From JASJBU01 sp963797085 (lineage in GTDB: Bacteria > Pseudomonadota > Gammaproteobacteria > Chromatiales > Chromatiaceae), in NCBI GenBank assembly GCA_963797085.1, contig CAWCOA010000007.1, forward strand, positions 1-64,000: a stretch of DNA of 64,000 nt, read 5' to 3'. The notes beneath the pieces were generated by a model, which was given only the letters and a program-made list of their open reading frames with translations, did no database searches and was not told the DNA's origin. The position numbers were made by a program, and so were the translations under genes. Shown here piece after piece: positions 55,065 to 63,948 of the stretch; within the stretch, counting starts at the first letter, position 1; each line of letters starts with the position of its first letter.

Positions 55065-55123
55065 GCCGCAGCATCAACCTAGAAACCGCAGTTGAGCCGC
55101 AGCATCAACCTAGAAACCGCAGT
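55062..55123 (+). repeat. Two exact tandem 31-base units
   Basis: TGAGCCGCAGCATCAACC... is repeated exactly with a 31-base period. The first unit begins at the stop codon of the miniature NhaA. No other copy was seen in the window. Confidence 0.85.
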
Positions 55124-55346
55124 TGATCGCTCAATTCTGACAGTAGGATATTGAGAGAATGCTAGTTGGTTTCGATCTATTGTTTCACCGATTAGGTGAA
55201 CTAGGCTACGGGCCGAATGGCACGCCCACAGCGGCGCATAGCGTCGTTGCAACTCCTTGGAATATAATCACTATTCCGCGTCGCCGCGCCTTGCTCTGCA
55301 CCGCCGTGGACACACCCTTCAACCCGTCCAACTACGGATTCTAGGT

Positions 55347-56069
55347 TTAATGGCGATCTTCCGGGGTGCGGGCCACTGCCCAGACATCGACTCGCGATGC
55401 GCCCTCTTTCTTGAGCAGCTTGGCCAGCTCGGAGACCGTGGCGCCGGTGGTGACGACATCATCCAACAGGGAGATGGTCATGCCCTTGACGGGGCTGTTG
55501 AGTCTGAAGGCCCGGCGCAGGTTCTTGCGGCGCTCCTTGCGCTGCAGTCCGGTCTGGGCCGATGTGGCCCTGACCCGACTACAGAGAGCGGCACTGACCG
55601 GAATGTCGAAGTGCCTGCCCACATGGCGGCCAATCTCCAGGGCCTGGTTATAACCCCGCTCCCGCAGGCGTTGGCGGTGCAGGGGCACGGGCAGGAACAG
55701 ATCGGGCAGGGGTGCCTGGTGTCGTTCCAGGTAGTCACACAGCAGTTCACTCAATAGCCTGGCGTGGTTGAGTCGGTGATTGAACTTCAGGCGGCTGATC
55801 AACGGGCCGGTCAGATGGTCATATTCCAGGGCCGCATAGCAGCGATCGAATGCCGGTCTGTTCTGACTGCAGCGGCCACAGACACTGCCGACGGGTGCCT
55901 TGGCAGGTAGAGGCAATGCGCAGATTGAGCAGGGGTGATCGTTATAGGGCAGGCTTTTGGCGCAGAGGCGGCAAAGATCACGGTCGTCGGCACCTGGCGC
56001 ACCGCATAACAGGCAGCGCTGGGGATAGAGGAGTTCCGGTAGTTTTTTTATCCAGTTGTAAACCTGCAT
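55347..56069 (-). CDS. comF: ComF-family protein
   Basis: A 240-residue protein with an N-terminal zinc-finger part ('QRCLLCGAP', 'LCRLCAKSLPY', 'CSICALPLP', 'CGRC') and a C-terminal phosphoribosyltransferase-like domain ('ISLLDDVVTTGATVSELAKL', the PRPP-binding loop). ComF proteins support DNA uptake in competent bacteria, and the family is widespread without proven enzyme activity. The ATG at 56069 follows GGGAG. It is divergent from bioB, a common arrangement in gammaproteobacteria. Confidence 0.92.
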   Translation of the reverse strand: MQVYNWIKKLPELLYPQRCLLCGAPGADDRDLCRLCAKSLPYNDHPCSICALPLPAKAPVGSVCGRCSQNRPAFDRCYAALEYDHLTGPLISRLKFNHRLNHARLLSELLCDYLERHQAPLPDLFLPVPLHRQRLRERGYNQALEIGRHVGRHFDIPVSAALCSRVRATSAQTGLQRKERRKNLRRAFRLNSPVKGMTISLLDDVVTTGATVSELAKLLKKEGASRVDVWAVARTPEDRH

Positions 56070-56146
56070 TGTGCTCCCTGGTTGACAGTTGGCCACTGTT
56101 CTATAACCATGGCTGGATTAACTTTCATCCTTGAGCCGGTTTTCCC

Positions 56147-57151
56147 ATGAATGACACCATCTTACGCCATGACTGGGCGTTGCACGAGATCGAGTCACTA
56201 CTCGATCAGCCCTTCAATGACCTGGTCTTCCGTGCCCAGAGCCTGCATCGCGCCCATTTTGATCCCAACCAGGTGCAGGTCAGCAGCCTGTTGAGCATCA
56301 AAACCGGCGCCTGCGCGGAGGATTGTGGTTATTGTTCCCAGAGCGCCAGGCATGCCACCGGGCTGGAGGCGGAGAAGCTGATGCCGCTGGCAGAGGTTGT
56401 AGAGGTTGCCGAGGCCGCCAGGGCGAAAGGGGCCAGCCGCTTCTGCATGGGTGCGGCCTGGCGCAATCCCACCGACAAGAACCTGCAGCGGGTGATCGAG
56501 ATGGTGCAGGCGGTACATGGTCTCGGCATGGAGACCTGCTTAACTCTGGGTATGTTGACCCAGCCCCAGGCAGACCGGTTGCGAGAGGCGGGACTCGACT
56601 ACTACAACCACAACCTGGATACCTCACCGGAATTCTACGGCAACGTGATCACCACCCGGACCTTTGATGATCGCTTGCAGACTCTGTCCCATGTCAGGGA
56701 TGCGGGAATCAGCGTCTGTTCCGGGGGCATCCTCGGCATGGGTGAGTCGCGCCGTGACCGGGCGAGCATGCTGCGGGAGCTGGCCAATCTGCCCAGGCAT
56801 CCGGAGTCGGTGCCGATCAACATGCTGGTCCAGGTGGAGGGCACCCCACTGTTTGGTGCGGACGAAATCGATCCGCTGGAGTTTGTGCGGACTATTGCGG
56901 TGGCGCGTATCCTGATGCCTGAGTCCTATGTCCGGCTCTCCGCCGGGCGTGCCGAGATGAGCGACGAGATGCAGGCGCTGTGTTTTCTGGCGGGAGCCAA
57001 CTCCATCTTCTACGGTGAGCGGCTGCTCACCACCGATAATCCGGAAACCGATGCGGACCGGGCACTTTTCGAGCGCCTGGGGCTGAGCATGGAGCAGCGC
57101 GTGGAGACCGAGGTCAAGGCCGCCAAGGCACCATGCAGCAAGGCTGTTTGA
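56147..57151 (+). CDS. bioB: Biotin synthase
   Basis: A 334-residue radical-SAM enzyme that inserts sulfur into dethiobiotin. The 4Fe-4S motif is 'CAEDCGYCSQ' (C-x3-C-x2-C), with later Cys residues at 'FCMGAAWRNP' and 'ETCLTLGML', and Arg in 'VRLSAGRAEM' for the 2Fe-2S cluster. First gene of bioBFHCD. Confidence 0.96.
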   Translation: MNDTILRHDWALHEIESLLDQPFNDLVFRAQSLHRAHFDPNQVQVSSLLSIKTGACAEDCGYCSQSARHATGLEAEKLMPLAEVVEVAEAARAKGASRFCMGAAWRNPTDKNLQRVIEMVQAVHGLGMETCLTLGMLTQPQADRLREAGLDYYNHNLDTSPEFYGNVITTRTFDDRLQTLSHVRDAGISVCSGGILGMGESRRDRASMLRELANLPRHPESVPINMLVQVEGTPLFGADEIDPLEFVRTIAVARILMPESYVRLSAGRAEMSDEMQALCFLAGANSIFYGERLLTTDNPETDADRALFERLGLSMEQRVETEVKAAKAPCSKAV

Positions 57152-57157
57152 ATATTA

Positions 57158-57262
57158 GCCACAGATACGCAGAGAGCGCTGAGAAAATCATAAAGTATTC
57201 GTTTCGCGATTCGGTCATTGATCGGCCTTCGAAGGGTTCTGTGTTCTCCGTGTCTCTGTGGC
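57158..57262. repeat. Inverted intergenic repeat between bioB and bioF
   Basis: GCCACAGATACGCAGAG (57158 on) and CTCCGTGTCTCTGTGGC (57246-57262) face each other in the 121-base gap. This is the CCACAGAGACACGGAGA-type repeat found between genes in many environmental proteobacteria. Confidence 0.6.
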
Positions 57263-57272
57263 AAGCCAGTAA

Positions 57273-58433
57273 ATGAAAGACTTAGCAGCAACTCTCCAGA
57301 CTCGGCGCTCTGCCGATCTCTATCGGGTGCGGCATGTTGTCGAGGGTCCTCAGCAGCCTGAGCAGCTGGTGGATGGCCGTTACATGCTGGCCTTCTGCAG
57401 CAACGACTACCTGGGGCTGGCGAATCATCCGGAGATAATCAAGGCGCTGCAGGCAGGCGCGGATCGTTATGGGGCCGGCAGTGGGGCAGCCCATCTGATC
57501 AACGGCCATAGCCGGGCCCATCATGCCCTCGAGGAGGAGTTGGCGGAGTTTACCGGACGTCCCCGGGCCTTGCTCTTCTCCACCGGCTACATGGCCAATC
57601 TGGGGGTGATTTCGGCACTGCTGGCTCGCCACGACAGCCTGTTCGAGGATCGTCTTAATCATGCTTCCTTGATCGATGCCGGCCTGCTTGCGCGGGCCAG
57701 TCTGAAGCGCTACCGGCATTGTGATATGCAGAGTCTGCAACAGCAACTGGGCAGTGCGGCTGAGGGTCGGTGTTTGATAGCTACAGATGGCGTGTTCAGC
57801 ATGGATGGAGATATCGCCCCGCTACCGGAGCTGGCGGCCCAGGCAAAAAAACATGACGCCTGGTTGCTGGTGGATGATGCCCATGGCCTGGGGGTTCTTG
57901 GGAAAGATGGCCGCGGGAGCTTGAACCATTTCAAGTTAAACCATGCAGCGGTACCTGTGCTGATGGGCACCCTGGGCAAGGCCTTCGGTACCTTCGGCGC
58001 CTTTGTGGCGGGTAGTGATGATTTGATCGAGACCCTGATCCAGCAGGCCCGCAGCTATATCTACACCACCGCATCACCTCCGGCTTTGGCTGAGGCAACG
58101 CGGGTCAGCTTGCGGCTCGTGCAGCAGGAGTCATGGCGCAGGGAGCGTCTGCAACAGCTTATTTGCCGATTTCGCAAGGCGGCGGAACAATTGGATCTGC
58201 CGCTGATGGCATCAGAGACCCCGATCCAGCCGCTGCTGCTGGGCAGTACTGAACGCGCCGTGGACTGGAGTCGCCGATTGGAGTCCCAGGGCATCCTGGT
58301 GACCGCCATCCGCCCACCCACAGTGCCGGAGGGGAGTGCCCGGCTGCGCATCACTTTCTCTGCGCTGCACACCGACCGCCAAGTCGACCGCTTGCTGGAT
58401 GCCCTGGCTAAACTGCCGAGGGACCCGGCGTGA
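57273..58433 (+). CDS. bioF: 8-amino-7-oxononanoate synthase
   Basis: A 386-residue PLP enzyme condensing pimeloyl-ACP with alanine. Motifs: 'FCSNDYLGLANHPEIIKAL', 'GAGSGAAHLINGHSRAHHAL', 'LVDDAHGLGVLGKDGRG', and the PLP lysine in 'LMGTLGKAFGTFGAFVAG'. It ends three bases before the bioH start. Confidence 0.95.
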   Translation: MKDLAATLQTRRSADLYRVRHVVEGPQQPEQLVDGRYMLAFCSNDYLGLANHPEIIKALQAGADRYGAGSGAAHLINGHSRAHHALEEELAEFTGRPRALLFSTGYMANLGVISALLARHDSLFEDRLNHASLIDAGLLARASLKRYRHCDMQSLQQQLGSAAEGRCLIATDGVFSMDGDIAPLPELAAQAKKHDAWLLVDDAHGLGVLGKDGRGSLNHFKLNHAAVPVLMGTLGKAFGTFGAFVAGSDDLIETLIQQARSYIYTTASPPALAEATRVSLRLVQQESWRRERLQQLICRFRKAAEQLDLPLMASETPIQPLLLGSTERAVDWSRRLESQGILVTAIRPPTVPEGSARLRITFSALHTDRQVDRLLDALAKLPRDPA

Positions 58434-58436
58434 CAC

Positions 58437-59210
58437 TTGCGGTTAATAAAATGGGGCAGGGCGCCGAATCTGGTGCTGCTGCACGGCTGGGGCATGAACT
58501 CGGCGGTGTGGGGTGACTTTGCAGACCGGCTTGCGCAACGTTATCGACTCTCGCTGATTGATCTGCCGGGGCATGGCGAGAGCGGCTATGCCGAGGAGCG
58601 GGAACTGGCGGAATGGTCACAGGCCTGCCTGGCAGTGGCGCCGCAGCGTGCAGTCTGGATCGGCTGGTCGCTGGGGGCAGAGATAGCACTCCAGGCGGCC
58701 CTGCTGGAACCGGAGAGAATCAAAGCGTTGGTCAGTCTCTGCGGAACCCCGCGTTTCGCGCAGGCGGATGACTGGCCGGCCGCGATGGCGGCACAGACCC
58801 TGGAGCAGTTCATCACAGCCTCGCGTCTGGACCATCGGAAGACCCTGGAGCGTTTTCTGGCACTGCAGGTGCGCGGCAGTGAACAGGCCAGGGAGAGCCT
58901 GCGCAGGTTGAAACAGCAGTTGCAACTGAAGCCGGACCCCGATCCGGACGCCCTGGATGCAGGTCTTGGCCTGCTGAAAACGGTTGATCTCCGCGACAAA
59001 TTAGCTCGACTTGCCTGCCCGATGGGCTGGCTGTTCGGAGCGCGGGACACCCTGGTGCCGGCAGGTGTCGCGGATGCCTTGCAGGCGTGGTTGCCCGGGG
59101 CGCAGACAACAGTGATTGCGGGCGCGGCCCATGCGCCGTTTCTCTCACACGTGCATGAAACAGTTGAAGCCATAGTCAGTATGCTGGAGCGGTTCGATGC
59201 AGCCGAATAA
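58437..59210 (+). CDS. bioH: Pimeloyl-ACP methyl ester esterase
   Basis: A 257-residue alpha/beta hydrolase with nucleophile 'GWSLGAE', 'LVLLHGWGMNSAVW' oxyanion region, and catalytic His in 'GAAHAPFLSH'. BioH removes the methyl group from pimeloyl-ACP methyl ester. The start appears to be TTG at 58437; no ATG precedes the conserved N-terminus. It overlaps bioC by 14 bases. Confidence 0.9.
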   Translation: MRLIKWGRAPNLVLLHGWGMNSAVWGDFADRLAQRYRLSLIDLPGHGESGYAEERELAEWSQACLAVAPQRAVWIGWSLGAEIALQAALLEPERIKALVSLCGTPRFAQADDWPAAMAAQTLEQFITASRLDHRKTLERFLALQVRGSEQARESLRRLKQQLQLKPDPDPDALDAGLGLLKTVDLRDKLARLACPMGWLFGARDTLVPAGVADALQAWLPGAQTTVIAGAAHAPFLSHVHETVEAIVSMLERFDAAE

Positions 59211-60066
59211 TCATCCTTCAATTATCGATAAACGTCAGGCAAGGCGCTCTTTTGAGCGTGCCGCTGCCGGTTATGACAAGGTCGCGGTGCTGCAGCGGGA
59301 GACCGCAAACCGCATGCTGGAACGGCTCGAATATATCCAGCACTCACCGGGGGTGATTCTTGATGTGGGTGCAGGCACCGGCGAGGCGACTGTCTTATTG
59401 GGCAAGCGCTATCGTCAGGCCAAGAGCATTGCCCTCGATTTTGCCCTGCCGATGCTGCACCAGGCGCGTAAGCGCGGTTCCTGGCTGCGGCGTCCGCGCT
59501 GTATCTGCGGCGATGCCGAGCAACTGCCCCTGGCGGATCAATCGGTGGATATGATCTTTTCCAATGCGGCCTTGCAGTGGTGCAATGATCTGGAGGCCAC
59601 CTTCCAGGAGTTTATGCGGGTTTTGCGGCCTGAGGGCCTTTTGATGTTTTCCACCTTCGGCCCCGAGACCCTGACTGAGCTGCGGCAGAGCTGGGCTGCT
59701 GTAGATGGGACGCCCCACGTCAGCCCTTTTCCGGATATGCATGATATCGGTGACGCGATGCTGCGCGTCGGGTTGTTCAATCCGGTGGTGGATGTGGACC
59801 GCATGAGCCTTACCTATGCGGATGTACCGGGGCTGATGCGCGACCTCAAAACCCTGGGGGCGCACAATGTCACCGCAGGGAGACAGCGGGGCCTGACTGG
59901 CAAGGGCAGGCTCAAGGCGATGTTCCAGGCCTACGAAAAATTCCGCATCGATGGCCGGCTGCCGGCCAGCTATGAGGTGGTTTATGGACACGCCTGGGCG
60001 CCACAGCAGCGCACACTGGACGGTGTCACCCGTATTCCTGTCGACATCCTCAAGGCTGGTCGTTGA
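59197..60066 (+). CDS. bioC: Malonyl-ACP O-methyltransferase
   Basis: A 289-residue SAM-dependent methyltransferase that starts pimelate synthesis. It begins 'DKRQARRSFERAAAGYDKVA' (BioC signature) and has SAM-binding 'ILDVGAGTGEAT' and 'DQSVDMIFSNAALQWCNDLE'. It overlaps bioH upstream and ends one base before bioD. Confidence 0.94.
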   Translation: MQPNNHPSIIDKRQARRSFERAAAGYDKVAVLQRETANRMLERLEYIQHSPGVILDVGAGTGEATVLLGKRYRQAKSIALDFALPMLHQARKRGSWLRRPRCICGDAEQLPLADQSVDMIFSNAALQWCNDLEATFQEFMRVLRPEGLLMFSTFGPETLTELRQSWAAVDGTPHVSPFPDMHDIGDAMLRVGLFNPVVDVDRMSLTYADVPGLMRDLKTLGAHNVTAGRQRGLTGKGRLKAMFQAYEKFRIDGRLPASYEVVYGHAWAPQQRTLDGVTRIPVDILKAGR

Positions 60067-60067
60067 G

Positions 60068-60745
60068 ATGCAAGCCGGTTTTTTTATCACCGGTACGGAC
60101 ACCGGCTGCGGCAAGACCGAGATTACCCTGGGCCTGATGTACCGGCTGCAACAAAGCGGCCTGACGGTGCAGGGCATGAAACCGATCGCGGCGGGCGCCG
60201 AGCAGACTCCACAGGGCCTGTGCAACGAGGATGCGTTGCGCATCCAGCAGCAGTGCAGCCTCGAGATCCCTTATCAACAAGTGAATCCGTTTGTCTATGC
60301 CCCGCCGATCGCGCCGCATCTGGCCGCTGAGGAAGCGGGGCGCGCTATCGACATAACCGTCATTATGCGTGCCTTCTGGCAGCTTATCGGGGAGTCAGAC
60401 CGGGTGATAGTCGAAGGCGCCGGCGGCTGGCGTGTACCCATCGGGGATGACATGACCCTGGCTGACCTGGCGGTGATGCTGAATCTGCCGGTAATCCTGG
60501 TGGTGGGGATGAAGCTGGGTTGTATCAACCACGCGATTTTGACGGCCGAGAGTATCCGGCAGGCCGGGCTGACATTGCATGGCTGGGTCGCCAACCAGAT
60601 CGATCCCGATATGCAGGCCCAGGAGGGCAATCTCAAGACACTCAATAATTGGTTGTATGCACCCTGTCTAGGTGAGATTCCCTATCTCGAACAGCCGACA
60701 GCAGAACGAGTCAGCAATTATCTGATGGCTCCCAGCATTGGATAG
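60068..60745 (+). CDS. bioD: Dethiobiotin synthetase
   Basis: A 225-residue ATP-dependent carboxylase closing the ureido ring. P-loop 'GTDTGCGKTEITLG', substrate lysine in 'GMKPIAAGA', and 'VIVEGAGGWRVPI'. The ATG at 60068 is used; the frame open from 59951 overlaps bioC and is discounted. Last gene of the biotin operon. Confidence 0.94.
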   Translation: MQAGFFITGTDTGCGKTEITLGLMYRLQQSGLTVQGMKPIAAGAEQTPQGLCNEDALRIQQQCSLEIPYQQVNPFVYAPPIAPHLAAEEAGRAIDITVIMRAFWQLIGESDRVIVEGAGGWRVPIGDDMTLADLAVMLNLPVILVVGMKLGCINHAILTAESIRQAGLTLHGWVANQIDPDMQAQEGNLKTLNNWLYAPCLGEIPYLEQPTAERVSNYLMAPSIG

Positions 60746-61109
60746 TAGAAAATTCATTTCAAAGGATGAAAAGTGTAGGTGTCAAAAACAGCATTTTGTG
60801 TGTTGAGCTGTAATAAGGCAGAGATGCTCACTCTGACCCCATTGACTTACGGGCTGAACTGTCGACGCCGGCAGGCCAGCCGTACTTGGTCGAGAAACCG
60901 GGGATTATGGTTGGGTTGGTCAGATTGTCCCCATGAGTTTGCCTCCTTTAGGAAAAACGGCAAAGATTGGGCTATATTCTGGACCCGGATATCAATAAGC
61001 ATTATCACATTATTTGACTTGGTATGATTATGATAAATCTAAAGAAAGTAATAGGAAGCGCTAGAAAGCGATTTATTTCTATCCGGTCCGGTCGGTCCGT
61101 TAACTGGCT
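60746..61109. other. Spacer before the cassette region
   Basis: No convincing gene. It ends at a GTTAGGT core (61110-61116), matching the GTTRRRY box of integron attC sites, though a paired left box is not clear. Confidence 0.4.
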
Positions 61110-61116
61110 GTTAGGT
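61110..61116 (+). other. Possible attC core box before cassette gene 1
   Basis: GTTAGGT fits GTTRRRY exactly and lies 35 bases before the next ATG, where a cassette boundary is expected. The partner RYYYAAC box was not found with confidence, so this may be a half-site or an attI-like point. Confidence 0.4.
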
Positions 61117-61150
61117 GCAGTAAATATCACTAATTGATTGAGTACTAGAA

Positions 61151-61585
61151 ATGGATGATTATGAGAAATACGAGAATGATTGCAAAAAGATCAGAAAATC
61201 CAATAAAAAGCTATTAAGTGAGTATGAGCTTTCTTTGAAATCATCTGGCTTAACTGAAAACACAATAAACAATCATGTCTCAAATATCGATTTCTATGTA
61301 AACGAATACCTATTATATGAAGATTCAATTGAAGCGAAGGATGGTGTTGACGCTGTAGGTATGTTTCTCGGGTATTGGTTTATAAAAAAGGCAATGTGGG
61401 CAAGCCAATCTAGCATTAAAGGTAATGCAACAAGTCTCAAAAAGTTTTATACCTTTCTGTATGAGAAGGGTTTAATAGAGAAAGAAGACTTGGATAATTT
61501 AAAAGATACAATAAAAGAAGGTATGCCAGAATGGTTGGCAACTCTGGATCGTTATGATGATCCATCAGTTCAAGATGTTTGGTAA
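61151..61585 (+). CDS. Cassette protein resembling an integrase SAM-like N-domain
   Basis: A 144-residue charged helical protein. 'LSLKSSGLTENTINNHVSNI' and 'ATSLKKFYTFLYEKGLIEKE' resemble the N-terminal DNA-binding (SAM-like) domain of tyrosine recombinases, but no catalytic domain follows. Base composition is AT-rich, unlike the GC-rich biotin operon beside it. An attC-like site starts 14 bases after its stop, so it looks like a mobile gene cassette. Function unknown. Confidence 0.65.
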   Translation: MDDYEKYENDCKKIRKSNKKLLSEYELSLKSSGLTENTINNHVSNIDFYVNEYLLYEDSIEAKDGVDAVGMFLGYWFIKKAMWASQSSIKGNATSLKKFYTFLYEKGLIEKEDLDNLKDTIKEGMPEWLATLDRYDDPSVQDVW

Positions 61586-61598
61586 TGGTGAAAAAAGA

Positions 61599-61667
61599 GC
61601 ATCTAACCAAGAGCTACAGTGGATGCTCGCTATCGCTCGCCCCACTGAGCCCAGCCGTTATGTTCCC
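61599..61667 (+). other. attC-like integron recombination site
   Basis: Left box ATCTAAC (61601-61607, exact RYYYAAC), right box GTTATGT (61657-61663, one mismatch to GTTRRRY), and inner arms GAGCT-A-CAGTGG and CCCACTGAGCCC that pair with one unpaired A, around a 17-base loop. Paired boxes plus a bulged base are hallmarks of attC sites. Confidence 0.75.
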
Positions 61668-61680
61668 AAGGAGAAAGTTA

Positions 61681-61995
61681 GTGGCAGGTAGTTATCCAGA
61701 TATAATTAAGACGCTTCCGCTTTATGATGGACGTTTTGATGCATATAAACTCGAAGCAAAAAATAGCGATGTACTATTTGCCTCATATCCTGCTGGCACA
61801 GCGATTCCGGTGCATTCCCACGAAACTGACAACTATGGTGTAATTACTCGTGGCGAACTGATTCTTACAATGAATGGTGAAGTTGCTCGGTTTGGCGTCG
61901 GTGATTGGTATCATGTACCTGCTGGAACCAAGCATGTTGCTCAGTTTGAACAAGAAACCGATGAAATAGAATTTTGGTTTAAACCAAGCACATAA
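61681..61995 (+). CDS. Cupin-domain protein in a gene cassette
   Basis: A 104-residue single-domain cupin: motif 1 'GTAIPVHSHETDNYGVITRG' (His, His, and metal-binding region) and motif 2 'GDWYHVPAGTKHVAQF'. The start is GTG at 61681 with AAGGAG seven bases before it; the upstream open frame runs through the attC site and is not coding. Substrate unknown. It lies between two attC-like sites. Confidence 0.8.
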   Translation: MAGSYPDIIKTLPLYDGRFDAYKLEAKNSDVLFASYPAGTAIPVHSHETDNYGVITRGELILTMNGEVARFGVGDWYHVPAGTKHVAQFEQETDEIEFWFKPST

Positions 61996-62076
61996 GGCAC
62001 TTGCACTTGGACCCAATAAGGCGTCGCTCTTTACTCGCTATGCTTTATTGGCTCCGGTGGAGCTCAATGTTTTGCA
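61988..62076 (+). other. Second attC-like site after the cupin gene
   Basis: Imperfect inverted repeat: GGACCCAATAA...GC and GC.TTATTGGCTCCGG around a loop, with outer parts 'CATAAGGCACTTG' and 'GAGCTCAATGTTTTG'. The outer boxes are degenerate (GTTTTGC for GTTRRRY), but the layout matches attC sites and it directly follows the cupin stop. The next 180 bases show no gene. Confidence 0.55.
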
Positions 62077-62257
62077 TATCGAAAAGTTGGATAAAGATAT
62101 CTGGGGTCAGGGTAACCATGCTGTAGATATCGTATAAATCTTATTCTCACAAAGCGGAACCTGACATGGTTGATGAGGTTCAGCTTAGTGGTTTGGATTA
62201 AAAAACTCAGGTCTTCAGACTGATTCAGAAACGACGGATCTACCATACAATTATCAG

Positions 62258-62896
62258 TCAGGTCAGGAATTGTTCAATTTCACTCGTGGTCAGCAAACTA
62301 ACAGCTATATTGTCCATTTCATCTTCGCCTTTTGGATATAATTGGGAGATGGCGTCTGTGACCAGAGCAACCCGGAAATCTCTTTCGCTTGCTTGGTAGA
62401 TACTGGTTCTTGGACAGTTTGGAAAATTGCATCCGCAGAACACTAATGTGTTGCAGCCTTTCTCTAATAAGAATTCCTCTAGCCTGGTTTTGAAAAACGC
62501 GCCCCACCTTGGCTTATACATCACATATTCATTTTCATCGATTTTCTGAAAATGACCGGATAGCAGTTCGTTCGGGTTGAGCTTGATTGAGCTGTCTGTC
62601 TTCAATTCCTCAACCAATTCCGCACCATTCGTTTCTGGAGCAACCATTTCATTTCCTTCTTCAATGGCTTGCTTCCGGCACAGGTCGACATTAGATCCAT
62701 CACCCAGGTAGAGCCGTATCACGTGAACAATCAACAAGCCTTTTTGCCGGTAGGCAGCCAATAGGCGGGCCATATTCGGGATGATATCTTGGGTTCCGGC
62801 GATTACTGCAGGGGCGTTCTCCAGGGTGAAATCATTTTGTGTATCGATGGTAATGAGTGCGGAATTAGCGAACTGAGGTGTTGTATATTTATTCAA
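62258..62896 (-). CDS. Isochorismatase-family cysteine hydrolase
   Basis: A 212-residue hydrolase with the triad Asp ('ITIDTQNDFT'), Lys ('MYKPRWGAFF') and Cys ('FCGCNFPNCPRTSIY', the Cys before PRTS). Family members hydrolyse isochorismate, nicotinamide or other amides and ureas; the substrate is not clear. The only start at the conserved N-terminus is TTG at 62896, without an obvious ribosome site. Confidence 0.83.
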   Translation of the reverse strand: MNKYTTPQFANSALITIDTQNDFTLENAPAVIAGTQDIIPNMARLLAAYRQKGLLIVHVIRLYLGDGSNVDLCRKQAIEEGNEMVAPETNGAELVEELKTDSSIKLNPNELLSGHFQKIDENEYVMYKPRWGAFFKTRLEEFLLEKGCNTLVFCGCNFPNCPRTSIYQASERDFRVALVTDAISQLYPKGEDEMDNIAVSLLTTSEIEQFLT

Positions 62897-63078
62897 TGCT
62901 CGCTACTCGAATTATTCATAAGCCAGAGAGGGTAAGTTGAATGTGGTATTTGCTGAGACCCTATCGAGAATAGCTTTGACAGAGTAAATAAAACGGAGAT
63001 CTAAAAATTCACAGTGGTCATTCGTCTTTGGGTTCCACTCCCCCGCCTGTTTGGTGAAGGAGTATTGAGTGGTGATTA

Positions 63079-63498
63079 TTATTTTGAAACCCTGGTATCT
63101 ATGAATGAGTAGTCAGATTTTTCATTAACGGTAATAAATTTAATTTTATCCTTGCTCCATAAATCGATATGATAAGATTCGGGTTTTTTCATGTGTTTTG
63201 GGGAGATTTCATGAAATTGATCTTTTTTTAGCCACCAATGCCCAGTTTCGATGGATTGACTTAATAATTTGTCGTTTTTATCGAAAAATTTCAACTGAAT
63301 GCTGTATGTGCCATCGTCTTTGCGGGTCTGGGTCCACTTTCTCCATTGCCCCGATTTTTTATCGAAGTGTTTGCCTTCCCATGTGCCGATGAATTTCTGA
63401 TCTATCGTAGCATTCTCAGGCATAGTGAACTGGGTGGGGCAAGCAGTGAGAAGCGGTAAAAAAAATGCTACCAACAAAAAAGTCTTTAACGTCTTCAT
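63079..63498 (-). CDS. Small lipoprotein
   Basis: A 139-residue protein with a lipoprotein signal peptide (lipobox 'LLTAC' at residues 16-20) and a beta-rich mature part ('FIGTWEGKHFDKKSGQWRKW'). It is likely lipid-anchored in the outer or inner membrane. I do not recognise the family. The spacer 62897-63078 shows nothing. Confidence 0.7.
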   Translation of the reverse strand: MKTLKTFLLVAFFLPLLTACPTQFTMPENATIDQKFIGTWEGKHFDKKSGQWRKWTQTRKDDGTYSIQLKFFDKNDKLLSQSIETGHWWLKKDQFHEISPKHMKKPESYHIDLWSKDKIKFITVNEKSDYSFIDTRVSK

Positions 63499-63600
63499 GA
63501 TTTGTCGCCTTGAAATTTAAAGTTTTATTATCTCAGCGGAAACATGCATAATCCGCATGAAAAACGAACCATTGGACTTTTGTATTCGGGGATTGATCTA

Positions 63601-63948
63601 TCAAGCAAGTTTTGGGTGTTGCATAGCATGTACGATCACTTGCTTGATATCTTTGGTTGGGAAATCATCGGCATCTTTGAAATTGATACAGCCCTTTCCG
63701 GTTTTTATACCTGGGTTATTTTCTTTGAATGACTCTATGTGATGGTAGCCGCAAGTATAGAGAGAGATATAGTTCTTCTGATTTGCAAGTGCCACCCATC
63801 CATCACCAACCTGGTAGGTGGGCATCTTGTATTTCATATCCAGCACCGCGTCTGGATAAAGTTCCAGGATCAATAAATGAAGATTGTTGAATCTTTCAGC
63901 CCTTTTGGAGGGGACTGAATTGAGATATTTTTCTACTTCGCTATTCAT
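63601..63948 (-). CDS. DUF1801-like protein
   Basis: A 115-residue soluble protein with 'LELYPDAVLDMKYKMPTYQV', 'VALANQKNYISLYTC' and 'CINFKDADDFPTKDIKQVI', matching the YdhG/DUF1801 fold group that includes the FRA-type iron-binding proteins. The molecular role is not established. Confidence 0.7.
   Translation of the reverse strand: MNSEVEKYLNSVPSKRAERFNNLHLLILELYPDAVLDMKYKMPTYQVGDGWVALANQKNYISLYTCGYHHIESFKENNPGIKTGKGCINFKDADDFPTKDIKQVIVHAMQHPKLA

Noticed and set aside
59395..60243. Minus-strand frame of 282 codons over bioC-bioD
   Set aside because: Fully antisense to two well-supported biotin genes and without similarity to any family.
60779..61027. 82-residue plus-strand frame after bioD
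   Set aside because: Irregular composition, no ribosome site and no similarity; likely chance.
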